Assembly: GCF_003255815.1 (NCBI RefSeq)
Contig: NC_037673.1
Span: forward strand, 159,507,745-159,571,744
Length of the DNA stretch: 64,000 nt
Reading direction: 5' to 3'
Origin: Theropithecus gelada
Lineage: Eukaryota > Chordata > Mammalia > Primates > Cercopithecidae
The notes beneath the pieces are model-generated. The model had not been told where the DNA came from and made no database searches. It saw nothing but the letters and a program-made list of their open reading frames with translations. The position numbers and the translations under genes were made by a program. This document shows, in pieces, positions 33,019 to 44,398 of the stretch (within the stretch, counting starts at the first letter, position 1; every line of letters starts with the position of its first letter).

Positions 33019-33402
33019 TAGGTTCTACCAATTTTGGCGAGTTTGGAAGACAGAAGATGGCCGAAGCATATTTATCTTCCTCTGGCAGTGACAAGCAGTC
33101 ATTTGACCTTCTCTCCTTGAGTCATCTTCCTTGATGCTCCACATTTTACAAATTTTCTTAACATGAGAAAAAGCAGCAATTTCCTGATCCTTTAAAAATC
33201 TACAGCAAATAGAAAACATGTGACAGCCTTTCCTGACCTTCACTCTTGGAGACCATTCAGTGGTTTTCTAAGCACCTAATCCCCTGTATTAAATTCCTTT
33301 CTTCTCAAAATAGTTAGGGTGGTATCTGTTTCCTGACTGACCTCACTGATAAACACATAATGTATCCATCGCAGCACCTAGCTCTCATAGGCACTCAATA
33401 AA
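33019..33402 (+). repeat. Donor/paralogue of the 384-bp insertion at 29617-30000
   Basis: Same-orientation near-identical copy. Here it is continuous with neighbouring sequence on both sides and shows no flanking direct repeat, so I take it as the source. The right end 'aggcactcaataaagg' resembles the 3' tail of L2/MIR-type elements and contains AATAAA. Confidence 0.85.
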
Positions 33403-33684
33403 GGATCACTTGAAACAGCAGCAGTAGTAGCAATGGCAGCAGTATTAGTACAGGCAGTAAACTCAGTCTTCACTTTCTCTAACAAAACAAGAATAGAGGA
33501 CTATCCAAATTAGGGAAAATTCTGGATTATGGCCCTCATAAGAGAAATATACATTAGTATTTAGAATTAGATACAATAATTTAATTCAGCTATCATGCTA
33601 TTTTGTAGAACTATGTTTGGATTTGCAAGTATTGTTTGTGCATTTTATGTTCATGTGATTTGGAGAAATGATTTTTAAACAAAA
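33403..33684. other. Spacer with CAG-like low complexity
   Basis: 'acagcagcagtagtagcaat' and 'ggcagcagtattag' (33415-33450) form a short degenerate CAG/TAG run. Confidence 0.5.
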
Positions 33685-33830
33685 AACCCCAGCATATCTG
33701 GGTTCAAATCTCACTCAGCTACTTACTAACTGTGATTTTGCACAAGTCAACTTTCTATGCATTGTTTTCCAACACAAAATAAAATAGCTGAAATAAATGC
33801 TCATAGAGGGTCTGTTCAGCTGTTTAATGC
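33685..33830 (+). mobile_element. MIR SINE
   Basis: 'tctgggttcaaatctcactc', 'agctacttactaactgtgat' and 'ttgcacaagtcaactttct' are colinear with MIR. Confidence 0.8.
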
Positions 33831-34442
33831 TGTGCTTTTAGAACTAAGTATGTGAAGGCTTTTAAGGTCCTTGAAAACTAATGCCGGAAGTGATTTAAAT
33901 ATTCCCCTGAAACCATATGTATGTGATTAATTTTCCTAAGGAAGAAAACATTTGCATACCAAAAGGTATTTTTCATTTTAGTATAGCCTAGCTCCTGTCC
34001 CAATTACCATCAAATTTTTATTAATAAAATAATGTTGTCTCATTTCAACCAATTTACAGTCAAGAGAAAAGAGACCTGAAAAGTATCCATTTATTCCATT
34101 CATTACAAGGATATCTCAGAGGGCAATAATATACTGGTCTTTTCAATCATCAAAAACCGTACAAACAGTAGCTTCTGGCAAAAAATAAAATAAAATAAAT
34201 ACATTTATAAGGCAGGGAAACAGAGAGGGGGACACAAAGACACAGAGAGAGAGAGAGATGAAGAAAGAGGTAGAGAAAAAGACAGAGAGAGGTAATATGA
34301 AAAAATTTTGAAAAGTGCAAAGCACTGAATGAATGTAAATATAAGACGCTTAAACCACCTATCTGAAGAAATCACCAATCAATGAAATCCATTTCTTTAT
34401 TCTGCTAGAAAATTTAAGTTCTCTAATGCAGTCCAGCATATA
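33831..34442. other. Spacer with GA-rich tract (34211-34292)
   Basis: The purine-rich low-complexity stretch 'acagagagagagagagatg' and neighbours accounts for the Ser/Leu-rich minus-strand frame 34143-34325. Nothing else recognised. Confidence 0.5.
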
Positions 34443-34690
34443 TTGGTTAGAGCATAAATTCTGGGTAAGAGCAGACATGGAGTTGAATTTCAGATTCAGT
34501 AATTACTAGCTGTTTGATTATAAAGAATTTAATTTCCATGAGCTCCAGCTTCATATTAGTAAAAGGAAAACAATAACAGTAATCTCATAGAATTGTTTGA
34601 ATTAAATAACAAGATTCATGTACATACATGGATAATACCTATTAAGGTATTTACTATAAAGCAAATGCTGGTTACATGTTAGTTACTCTC
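34443..34690 (+). mobile_element. MIR SINE, near full length
   Basis: From 'tggttagagcataaattctg', through 'attactagctgtttgattat', 'gagctccagcttcatattag' and 'atctcatagaattgtttgaa', to 'gtatttactataaagcaaat', following MIR order. Confidence 0.85.
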
Positions 34691-35309
34691 AGAAATCACT
34701 CCTCCAACTAACCTGCTGTTTCATTTCATGAACTATCTTTTGCTATCCCACTGGTATCTTTTTTTTGTTGGCAATTTTATTATGATAAGCTCAGCTCTAA
34801 AGGATTAAACTGATTTCAGTTTTCACCACTCTGAACGTGTGAAGAGATGCTAGAAGGAAAAAAAAATTGAATTCAGAAAGTAAATTCAACTTATTAAGTT
34901 GAAACCAAAATAGAATTATAAAGGATAAGTTTGGTTTTGGTTTCAATTAGTGATTAGGAATACTCTATTCTGTCATAACTCAATCTTTTTATCTACTTTT
35001 GTTTTCAGCAGGTTCTGGGCCATCCAGTTCTAATCTCCTTTATAAGAATGGACTTTGAGCTGGAAAAATACTAACATGTGAACTGCTCAGATTACCTTTA
35101 GTGGCACACAGAATTTCTCAAATCTAAAGGAAAGGGTCAAAAGATGCAAATCCAAGGGGCCTTGGAAAAATATTTATAATATACTAATAAATTGGTGCTT
35201 CGTCGGTCAGATTTCTCCAAATGTGGTCCATGGCCCATCGTGGGCTGCCACAGTCTCCATGGTGGGCCATGGTCTTTTCCAACTCAATGGAGTTGGAACA
35301 AATATTAAC
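34691..35309. other. Spacer with an inverted repeat at 35228-35272
   Basis: 'ccatggccca' (35228-35237) and 'tgggccatgg' (35263-35272) are perfect reverse complements across a 25-nt loop. The flanking 'tttctccaaatgtggtcc' resembles the end of MER5-type hAT elements. The rest is unassigned. Confidence 0.5.
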
Positions 35310-35660
35310 TAAGCATAGTATGTGCCAGAAACTATTCGATACTCAAAATAGAGTGATAAATAAAATGTAAAAAGTCCTTGATCTATTGGACTTATATTCT
35401 AGTATCTAGGGACAGACACATAAAAATTAATAAGTAATATATATTATCTGGCAAATGATATAAGTGTTTTAGAGAAAAATAAACAGGAAATAGGAATAGA
35501 AATACCATGGTAGGAAGAGAGGTTCAATTTTAAATAGTGTGTTCAGTGGAAGTTTCACCAAGATGATAACATTTGAGAAAAGACCTAAAACAGATGAGTA
35601 GCAAGCCTTTTGCATATCTGGGGAAAGAGTATGGTAGGCAGAAAGAGGATCAAGGCAAAA
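35310..35660 (+). mobile_element. Ancient LINE (L2-clade-like) fragment
   Basis: 'agtatgtgccagaaactatt', 'gacttatattctagtatcta', 'gatgataacatttgagaaaa' and 'atatctggggaaagagtatg' match, in order, the dispersed 'tgtgccaggcactg...cattctag...gacatttgagcaaag...tctggggaaagag' element also seen at 40015 and 47530. Confidence 0.6.
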
Positions 35661-36479
35661 AAATTGGGGTGAAAAAGTACAAGCAGGCCATGTGACCCAT
35701 CTTTTCTTATTAAACTATCTTTTACATTGAATGAGTAGGTGAGCCATGGGATAGTTCAACCTTCCCGAAATGAACTGCTTTCAAAAATCTGGAAAATCTT
35801 CAGATGTACTTTTGCAAGTGAAGCCCTGGACAGTGGACACCCAGGAAAATGATCCAGAATGACAATATGATGCAATTTTTTTAAGTCTAAATGAATATCG
35901 CATCCAGCTATTGTGGTCACTGCTACTTAAATCTAGAAAATAGAACCCCTCCGAGTAAAGACTGAAGAATATGGCACTCATTCAACAGTCAGTGAAATAT
36001 TTAATAAGCATGCACTATGTTTCATGTATTATTTTTGTATTATTATCAAAAATACAAATAAGAAGATTGCATTTTCTGGCATCTTGGTCTCAGATAAATA
36101 ACAAGGACATGTACGCATAGCCATGTGATAAAACAACTCAAGCACATGGAATCAACCTTCCACACCGCCAAGCACCATCAGCAACGTTCTGAAGAAAATT
36201 TTCTTTGGAGTCTCACACTACAGATATGGTCATCTCCATACACAAACAATCAGCAGATTACCTATTTAACATTATTCACGAGTACTAGATAGCATCGACT
36301 CTAAAAATAGACACAGACAGATTAGATTATTCTTTCTTAACAGAGGGGAATTACCCATGAAGCAAAGCAAGAAATAAAGAGACCTAATTTTGCAGGAAAA
36401 AAAATTCCAATTATTCTTTGGCTGGACACTTCTTTGGATTTTGTGGATGAGGAAAAGAGAACAGACAATTCCCCCTAAT
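35661..36479. other. Mostly unassigned; weak old-LINE string near 35980-36030
   Basis: 'aataagcatgcactatgttt' at about 36003 resembles the start of the same ancient LINE. Otherwise nothing recognised. Confidence 0.4.
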
Positions 36480-36730
36480 TATCTGTTCCTATAATGAACA
36501 TCTGTTGCATTTGCCCCAAATCCATTCTCCCTTTCTCTTGGAGAATCATCTCCTCCTCCTTTCTGAGTCAGACAGTTTTGATTGAGAAATTTGGCTCCAG
36601 GGATGAGCAAGTAATCCAAACTAAGACAGAGTATTCCTTGCTCCCTTGCAGAGCCAGCTTCATTGGGGAATGTGTGAGCCATGTAAATATACATGATCCT
36701 GCAGTCAGAAGGATCTCAGACTTGGCTTAA
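36480..36730. mobile_element. Unclassified ancient interspersed repeat candidate
   Basis: The composition and phrases such as 'ttgccccaaatccattctcc' look repeat-derived. I cannot name a family. The overlapping frames 36479-36694 and 36494-36730 have no domains. Confidence 0.25.
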
Positions 36731-37599
36731 TGCATTACAGCCTCTGTCTCAAAATAGGTAATAATTTTGTTTCTGAACTTGTGTTTTTTAAGCAAAATCC
36801 AGTGGGACAATAAGGTTTCCATATGAGCATAGTAAATATGCACAATGTCCATCACTCCATGCTACCCCATTCACTCATAACATTTGCATGTAGCATTCAC
36901 ATGGCCCCGTGAATACAGAATTTCAGTACATTAGAGTTCAGTGAGATTCAAAGCAAGAAGGTATCATTTGCATCTAAAACTGAATAATTGAGGGCCCTGA
37001 AAGCCACATTTTTCTTTTGAGCCAGAATTTCCTTCAATAGGAAAAGAAGGCAATTGCATTCTAAGAAACACGGGTGACCAAAGAACCCTATCGTATTCAT
37101 TTTTTCCAGTGTAACATTCCTGTATTAGGCAACCACTTAGCTGAAAATGATGACATTCAGGAAAAGAAAAAACAGGGCAACTCAGAGTTCCTTTTCCTTT
37201 TGGCCCTTCCCTACTCATCAATGAGTGGGACCTAGAGAGTATTGATAGAATGAGGACATATCAAGAAGTGAAGATAGTGTGATGCAGCATCTCTACAGTT
37301 CTGGAAAGAACAAAATCCATATGCATGAGAAAGTTTATACAACATAAATTTTGTAATTTTGATGAATTTGTATATGAATTAAATGTCATTTAAAACTGGC
37401 ATTGCACATATAAAGAGAAATGGTAAGGTCTATGCTAATCATTTAAAATTTAAATTTTCTTTACTTAGAATGACATTAAACAGCAAATAAAAAACACCAT
37501 GACAAGTTGAATGTGAGTGCAGAAGAAAGAAACTTCACATTTAATCACCTTTGACAACACTCTTTTCTTACTTTTTGAACAAGAAACTTCACACTTTTA
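36731..37599. other. Spacer
   Basis: No element recognised. The frame 36964-37221 (-) has no domain. Confidence 0.4.
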
Positions 37600-37990
37600 T
37601 CACGCACTAAGCCCCACAAATTGTGTAGCTAGGCCTTCTTCCTGGCCACCGTGATTGGTTCAGAATGGGCACGTGAATTAATCCAGGTCAATGAGACCTA
37701 ACATCATGGAGTTTTTTGGGTTTCGCCTTTGTTGTTGTTGTTGTTGTTGTTTAAACTTTGTTTTATTTTGGTTTTCTTTCCCCTGGAGCTAAGAGAAATA
37801 GAGTGTCTCTTTCCACTGAAAGTGATTAGGGATAAAACCCTGGGGCTCCTAATGGTCATCTTGCTGATGATAATGAAAACGCCAGAGAAAAAAAATCACC
37901 CCAGAGGTGGAAAAAGATTCCTCATAGTATCATGTGAGCATCTGAGCCCAGCCATGCCTAGTCCTCCTATGTTTCTGTTTTGTTCACACT
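37600..37990 (+). mobile_element. Ancient ERVL/hAT-age interspersed repeat (unassigned), with (GTT)n
   Basis: 'gtgattggttcagaatgggc' (37651-37670), 'atggtcatcttgctgatg' and 'gagcccagccatgcct' match a common old mammalian repeat that I cannot name. (GTT)n occupies 37729-37751. The 49080-49690 block appears to share this type. Confidence 0.4.
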
Positions 37991-38580
37991 AGTTGAGATC
38001 AATTCCCTTTTTGCTCAAGCTAGTTGGAACCAAGTTTCTATTATTTACAACCAAAACATTCTTGCTATTAGTAGTCCCCAGCCTCATATCTTTAATGTGC
38101 TCCTGCTCCTTTGCTTATGGAATAAAGGCAGTCCTTATGAATTCAGCATTTACTCCAGGCTCCTACCCAACTTTCCACTTTTTCCTTCCATTATGCAAAC
38201 TGCACACTTGAGACATGTTCTGGCCACCCCCCTCTGCTCTTGTTTGCGCCTTCCTACTGTGCTTTACTTTTACTATTTTTGCCTACACCTAGCGACCACG
38301 TGACCTCACTTACCGCCTCATAATGCTGCATCCTATCTTTCAATACCCACCTGCAATGTTCTTTCTCTAGAATGATCTCCCTGTTTGTCCTCAAAACCAT
38401 GTTCTTTCTATTTCTTTAAACATTGCCATTTCAAATATACACTGTGTAATAATAATCATCTATATCCCTCACCAAATTGTACATATTTCAAAGGTATCTG
38501 GGAATTTTCTACAGTGCCTAGCACACAAACTGGTGCATACTTCTTGTTCAATAAGTACTAGTTGAATTGAATTAAATGGA
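37991..38580 (+). mobile_element. L2 LINE, 3' region
   Basis: 'cctcatatctttaatgtgct', 'ctttttccttccattatgc' and the terminal 'acagtgcctagcacacaaac', 'gttcaataagtactagttga' follow the L2 3' end. The frames 37980-38303 and 37993-38211 are chance. Confidence 0.7.
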
Positions 38581-39058
38581 AGACTGAAAAACAACTGAGA
38601 AGAAAATTCAAAACACTCAAGAGGGTAGGAAGAATCAGAACCTTGATGAACTCTGGCAGTGATCTCTTAAGTAGGCTATTTTGTGTCATTCTTAAGGTTA
38701 TTTTTGCCTGAAGGAAGACACAATAAATGACATTTTAAAAAAATCAGATGATCTATTCCTGCTTAATGCTTAGGATAAAATGGACAATTCAGTTCATCAA
38801 GGAGACAAACTCTCCCAGCTTTGGCTCTGAGTCTCTCAACTTGCAGTTATCATCTTTTAGGCCAAAAGTAGCACTTTGAAATAGAAAGTCTCATATACCA
38901 AAATGTTTTAGGTTTAATAGAAGCATAAATTCAAAAAGATCAAAGTCATACCTTTTTTTTACATTTTATGGGTACATAGTAGCTATATATTTTCATGCAT
39001 CCCTTCCTCCCTTCTACTCCTAAAATACAGAAAGCATTCAATAAAGTCAATAAACACC
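38581..39058. other. Spacer with short L1 3' UTR string
   Basis: 'tttatgggtacatagtagct' (38965-38984) is a short minus-strand L1 3' UTR match next to an A/T run. The rest is unassigned. Confidence 0.45.
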
Positions 39059-39068
39059 AGTTGAAAGT

Positions 39069-39378
39069 ATTTTCTTGTCTTTTTTTTCTTTTTTTGAGAC
39101 GGAATCTCGCTCTGTCACCCAGGCTGGAGTGCGATGACGTGGTCTCGGCTCACTGCAACCTCCACCTCGAGTGTTCCAGCGATTCTCCTGCCTCAGCCTC
39201 CCAAGTAGCTGGGATTACAGGCACCCACCACCATGCCCTGCTAATTTCTGTAATTTTAGTAGAGACAAGGTTTCACCATGTTGATAAGGCTTGTCTTGAA
39301 CACCTGACTTCAGGTGATCTGCCTGCCTCGACCTCCCGAAGTGCTGGGATTATAGGCATGAGCCACTGCATCCAGCTT
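39069..39378 (-). mobile_element. Alu SINE (AluS-like) with target duplication
   Basis: Flanked by 'agttgaaagt' at 39059-39068 and 39379-39388. Interrupted poly(T), then 'gagacggaatctcgctctg' to 'gcatccagctt'. The frame 38995-39384 is the reverse Alu. Confidence 0.94.
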
Positions 39379-39388
39379 AGTTGAAAGT

Positions 39389-40014
39389 TTTTAACTAAAA
39401 CTTTTAGTTATTATCAAAATCTTGTCCTGAACTATTTCTTTCATAATTTTAATTTTCATGTTCTAATGTAAGGGGTACTTTGAAAAACAGAATATAACGT
39501 GATTAGTGCCACTAGAATAGTACCCCCGACATTCTGCGATGCTCTAGCTCCTTCTTAGTTTGGGTTTCTCCATAAACAAACTCTGAGACAATGATGTGGG
39601 TACAAGTGGTTTTGCAGGGAGGGGATGCCAGGAAATACTGTGAAGAAGTAGAAAAGTGAGAGAGCAGAAGGGGGATATGTTAGTAAGGGGTGAATAAATA
39701 AACAAGTTATTGCTGTAGGCAATTGGGTGTCAATACTACTGAGGACCCTCTGAGAGTCTTTGTGCAACACACCCTGAGATTCCCATCCCTCACTGGCTGA
39801 ATGTCACTCCAGGGGCATTAACTCTACAGCACTTCTAGGCTTTCCTTGGCAGCCTAGAAGTGCTAGAGAATAACACTAGGCAAAGAGACACAGAAGACTG
39901 CAACTATGTAAAGGAATCATGTGTGATTGTCCTAGAATAGGCTGAGGGGATATGACTGACCGCATCTGCTACAGGTCTGATAAGTGTGATATGACATACT
40001 CCTGAAGCCTCAAT
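39389..40014. other. Unassigned old repeat-like sequence with strong hairpin (39828-39864)
   Basis: 'gtttctccataaacaaactc' and 'gtacaagtggttttgcaggg' look repeat-derived (LTR- or hAT-like), but I cannot assign them. The 14-bp perfect inverted repeat lies inside. Confidence 0.35.
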
Positions 40015-41040
40015 ATTTTATCTATTGTGCATCTGCTGTGTGCTAGACATTGTTCTAGATGTAAAAGGTATAAAATTGAAAATAACAGATGGAAATCTCT
40101 TCCATTATGAAACTTGTACACCATTAGAAAAGAGAGATATTAACTCATGTATTACACAAACATATGAAGCATGTTTTATGACGTTCAGGAGGTAATAAAT
40201 GCATATAATGATCACTTGATCTTTGTCTGAGAATTAAGGACAGGTTTATAGAGAAAATGAGATTTGAGATGAGGAAGGAAAGGTAAGTAAGACTGCACTA
40301 AGAGACACTGAATACATTTAAAAATGGAAATATGGCTGAAGTGCAGAGATAAAGGAGAAAGAGGAGCAGCAGGTCAGGCTAGAAAGGCCAGCAGAGGCCA
40401 GATTATTTGGCACCCTGAGGGATATGTTAAAAACTATAGTTTTAAAATAAGAACAATGGAAAGTCACTGAAGGATTTTAAGAGGAGAGAATATTATACGG
40501 CAAGACTGTGTTTTAAAAGACGACGTTGCCTATCCCTTGTAGGAATTGGTTTAGGAAAGTGCAGAGTAGGTGTGAGAAGTACACTTTAGAGAACATAAGT
40601 GATAAAAATTGTGTGGATAAAAATTGTAGCTTAAGCTAGATAGTCATAGAGTTACAAATTAGATGAACTGATATAAAAATGGCATGACTTGATGATAAAT
40701 TAGATATGGAAGAAGAAGTATCCATGAAGATACTTCCATTTCTACCTCTGGCTTCTGCTCACTGGAACCCCAGAAAGGTAGACACTGTCTTATTCTCTGC
40801 TGTACTGTATTAACTCATACAGTGCCTGGATTACAGAGCATGCCTATATTTTTGGATAATTTTTGATAAATTATCAGGGAAGGAACAGATTTGGTGAGGG
40901 AAGTACCTTTGAGAGTACCATACGTTTAGAGACCTCCAAGTGGTAATGCAGAGTAAGCATTTGGAATGGAGAGTCTGCAGCTCCCAGGAGGTCTGGTCTG
41001 GAGATGTAAACCTGGAATAGTCATATTTACTTGATAATCG
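40015..41040 (+). mobile_element. Ancient LINE (L2-clade-like), about 1 kb, with an L2-type 3' fragment inside
   Basis: Colinear old-LINE phrases: 'tgctgtgtgctagacattgt', 'gagatttgagatgaggaagg', 'ctagaaaggccagcagaggc', 'agattatttggcaccctgag', 'aaagtcactgaaggatttta' and, near the end, 'gacctccaagtggtaatgca' and 'gatgtaaacctggaatagtc'. Between them at 40750-40850 a separate L2 3' terminus occurs ('acactgtcttattctctgct', 'acagtgcctggattacagag'). Confidence 0.6.
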
Positions 41041-42555
41041 AAATGCAGGTCATACTTGTTATTCCCTGGCGAGAGAATTTAGTATAAGAAGAAACCCTTG
41101 AGGAACTTGATTGTCCACAAATTAAACCTAATGTATAACTGCAAATAAATTTCTCCTTTGAAAGCTTATGTAAATATTCAGAAGTTATTCTTATATAAAT
41201 AAGTTGGGAATGCAATCGTTTTGGTGTTGTTTTTGCTTTGTTTTATTTATTTTTTTTTTACCTTGTCTTGATTTCTCAGTCTCTTAGAGATAATGTTGTT
41301 TTTCTCTCACACATAATTTTTATCCAGACACACACACACAAGTGGTTCTCACATTTTAAAAGTCTGTGATAAAGTTTAACACAGTTTGAACTATTATAAA
41401 TAAGAAAACTATTCAACAGTGCTTTCAAATCAGTCGCTTTAGCTTCTAAATGTTCTAAAATGCAGACTTAATTACTTAGTGGGACATAATGGCAAATACA
41501 ATTAAATGGAAAGAGGCACAGCATTGTCAATAGAAAGAATCCCAGAATCAAAACAACTGCTTACTTGTCGGCCGATAAAGTGAAGAGCAGAAAACCTCTT
41601 TGTAAAGGTGGTGGTTTTTTTCCCTTAGCAGAAAGAGAACATGTGCATGAAATCAATAGTCTATATTTTATATCTAAAAATACCATACATATACAGAAAA
41701 GCACTTGATTTCTGAGATCCTATAACCATATGCCAACTAGAAAACCAGCGGCTAAATGTATTTACAGCATTGACAACAAAGCCAAGTAAATGGAAATTTC
41801 AGGACACTCTTACTCCAAAGCTTACTTCAGTTTAAATTTCCCTTGAATATTTGTTTAAGCTCCATAAGGTTAAGGGGAAAAAAATGTAAGTGAAATAAAG
41901 TGATATCCTCCAAGTTATAAAGACCAGATATGAGATTTAGATAAGGGCTTGTCTTAGACCAGGGCTCTCTTCATCATGCTACATTTTCATTTTTCCCTCC
42001 TTGCGAGTTCTTCTATTAAAATGAATCTCTGCTCTATCACGTAGATTAACCCAAGGGTCATCATTCTAAAAATGCAAGAGAAGTGAAATATGAAGTGTGT
42101 ATTTGAATTTTACTGAGTCTTCACCATCTACTTATAAATGAATTAGAAAACCAATAAAAAATGGGCTGACATAGTTACACCCCCAGTGAATCTGTCCATT
42201 AGGGGATAATCAGCCGTGAGTTATTCATGGTGGTTCTACCGCCGGGTGGTGTACGGCCCACCTCTGAGTAGCATGTAACTGGCTCTTCCTCTGCTGCTGG
42301 GACTATATACGTGAAATGTCAAGAATCAGACTTACTTAATTTTTGGTTTTGAAAATATGAATGAGGAAAATACAGTTTCTAAAATCTGACATACAAGTAA
42401 AACGAGATGTATGAAGGACTTGCCTCCAGGGAACAAACACTTAGTAGTAAATCATTCCTACATTTGATTAGATTCTGTTCATTACATTTTCTAGAATTTT
42501 GTAATCAATGTAGAAGTTGCCCCAAATGGAAGGCTCCAGTCTCTATCTCTCCCCC
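41041..42555. other. Repeat-poor sequence, 1.5 kb
   Basis: No repeat or gene recognised apart from a short (CA)n at 41328-41341. A GC-richer patch with several CpGs lies at 42225-42265 ('ctaccgccgggtggtgtacg'). Confidence 0.45.
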
Positions 42556-43800
42556 GAGTTCTAGACTCATATCCACTTCATAGTCACCTGTCCATTAGGT
42601 TATTCCATAGAAATCTCCAAAGCCCAATTCCAGATTGTTATCTTCTCCCTCCGTGTCTGTCCCTCCCTTAGCTTTCCCTATGACATTAAATTGCCTTCCA
42701 GGCACCCAGTTTCTTAAGCCAGAAACATGAGAACCAGTGCATTCCCTCACACAGCAGACAAAATTTATCAGCAAATCTATTGTTGCCATATGGAAAATAT
42801 TCATAGAATCCATACATTCTTCTCCAACTCTGCTGCCACTACCTTTGTGAAAGCCACTTTCAATTCTCTTCTGCATAACTGCATTATCTCCCTGCCTAAC
42901 TTCCTACTTCTAAACTCACACTCTACCCAAATTAATAGTAGCTATAGTGATCATACAAAAATGTAAACCTCATCACATCATTTCCTGATTAAAATTCTTC
43001 ATTATTTTGCTGTGAACCTAAAACTATTCTAGAAAATAAAATATATTCATAAAAAATAAAAGCTTTCACTAGCATTCAAATGAATTTCAAGTAAAACTTA
43101 AAACTCTTTTTATGGTCAAAGGTAAGGTTCTGCAGGTAGCTACATAGATGTGTATACATGCATTATTGCACAATATGTTAGCACTTCCTGGAACAACTGT
43201 TGGCCTACTTGGCCCACCTACTCCCCAACAGCACTCTCCAGTGTACTCACTGTCACTGAGCCACAGAGCAGAGTCAGAGGCTGCTGAGATGCTCGAGTTT
43301 TTCCCACTTTAGGATTTCTGCATGTACTGAACTGTTTGCCTGGAATTTTCTTTTTCTTTTCTCTGCTTCTCTTTATTGTTCCTTTTAATCTTTCTGGGCC
43401 CAACCTAAATGCCGTCTTCTCCAAGAGTCCTTCCAGAGTCACCCAATCTAAAGAGAAACATCCTCTCCTCACACCCTTATTCTCCACCCAACAGCTGGTA
43501 ACTCGTTCTTTCTTTCTCTTCGACAAATAGAAATTGTATATATTTATCGTGTACCACATGTTCTTTTGAAATATATATACTCTGTGGAATGGCTAAGTCT
43601 AGCTAATTAACGTATCCATGATCTCTTACATGCTTTATCTATGGCAATAGTTAATTAGATGTTGTGCACACTGTTTAGTTGCTTATTCCTTGTTTTTCCC
43701 ACCAGATTGTGAGCTTTGTGAAGGCTAGGCTTTGTTTTATTCACTAATGTGTAACCAGTAGCCACCACAGTGAAGGATTCAATAAATACTTGCTGAATAA
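42556..43800 (+). mobile_element. L2 LINE, long 3' region, with inserted L1 fragment
   Basis: In order: 'ttctccaactctgctgccac' (42822-42841), 'attatctccctgcctaactt', 'ccttccagagtcacccaatc', then the 3' terminus 'attgtgagctttgtgaaggc' (43706-43725) and 'aataaatacttgctgaataa'. An L1 3' UTR piece (minus) at about 43530-43645 interrupts it ('ggaatggctaagtctagcta'). The frames 42595-42876, 42727-42966 and 43218-43559 are chance. Confidence 0.7.
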
Positions 43801-44396
43801 ATGAGTGACACAGTTAAGTGGTAAGCGCTTCCCCTGGGGGCATCATTATATAATCTTCAAATACGAGCCTGGCTGGCAACCTACTGAATCCAAACCCCAC
43901 TGTAAGAAACTGAAACAAAAACCACAACCTGAAATTTTTTGCGGCAAAAGGATGATTTTTTTCTCTCATTTGAAACATGCTGACCGTAGAGTGTCCTATT
44001 GATGCCTCCAATTTCAAAACTCTTCTTAGATCTTCAGATTTTGTTCTTACTCTTTCCCCAGTGAGTGTTTTGGTCCGCATTAATGCACACGCCATGTTGA
44101 TTTCAGCACAGCGAAATGAAAATGTAAGACTTTTATTTCCAGAAAGTTAATTATTTTGGATGTCATGAGAAGCTGAAGTCTCAAACATTTCCAATCTTTC
44201 TCAATCAGCATTTCCCCAAATGTTTTTCTAAGGAAAACAGTTGTTCCAAGAAGTGTTAACATATTATGCAATAATGCATATATACACATCTATGTAACTG
44301 CCTACTTACATAAGGTTTTGTATAGTCAAAAATATAGGAAATACTGAATGAAAGATAAATAGGTCTATAATGGTCTTGTCAGACAGCCTTTATTAA
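43801..44396. other. Repeat-poor sequence
   Basis: No element recognised. The frames 43805-44002, 43814-44095 and 44080-44289 overlap on both strands without domains. It ends in the TA target dinucleotide of the Tigger element (44397-44398). Confidence 0.45.
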
Positions 44397-44398
44397 TA

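Noticed and set aside
29626..33243. Conserved 71-72-codon frame in the two 384-bp copies as a duplicated gene
   Set aside because: Conservation is explained by the recent copying of the whole segment; substitutions are spread without frame preference, and the frame has no domain.
41041..42555. CpG island at the 'ctaccgccgggtggtgtacg' patch
   Set aside because: Only a few CpGs over about 40 bp in otherwise AT-rich DNA.
43218..43559. 113-codon minus-strand frame
   Set aside because: It lies across an L2 with an inserted L1 piece and shows no domain.
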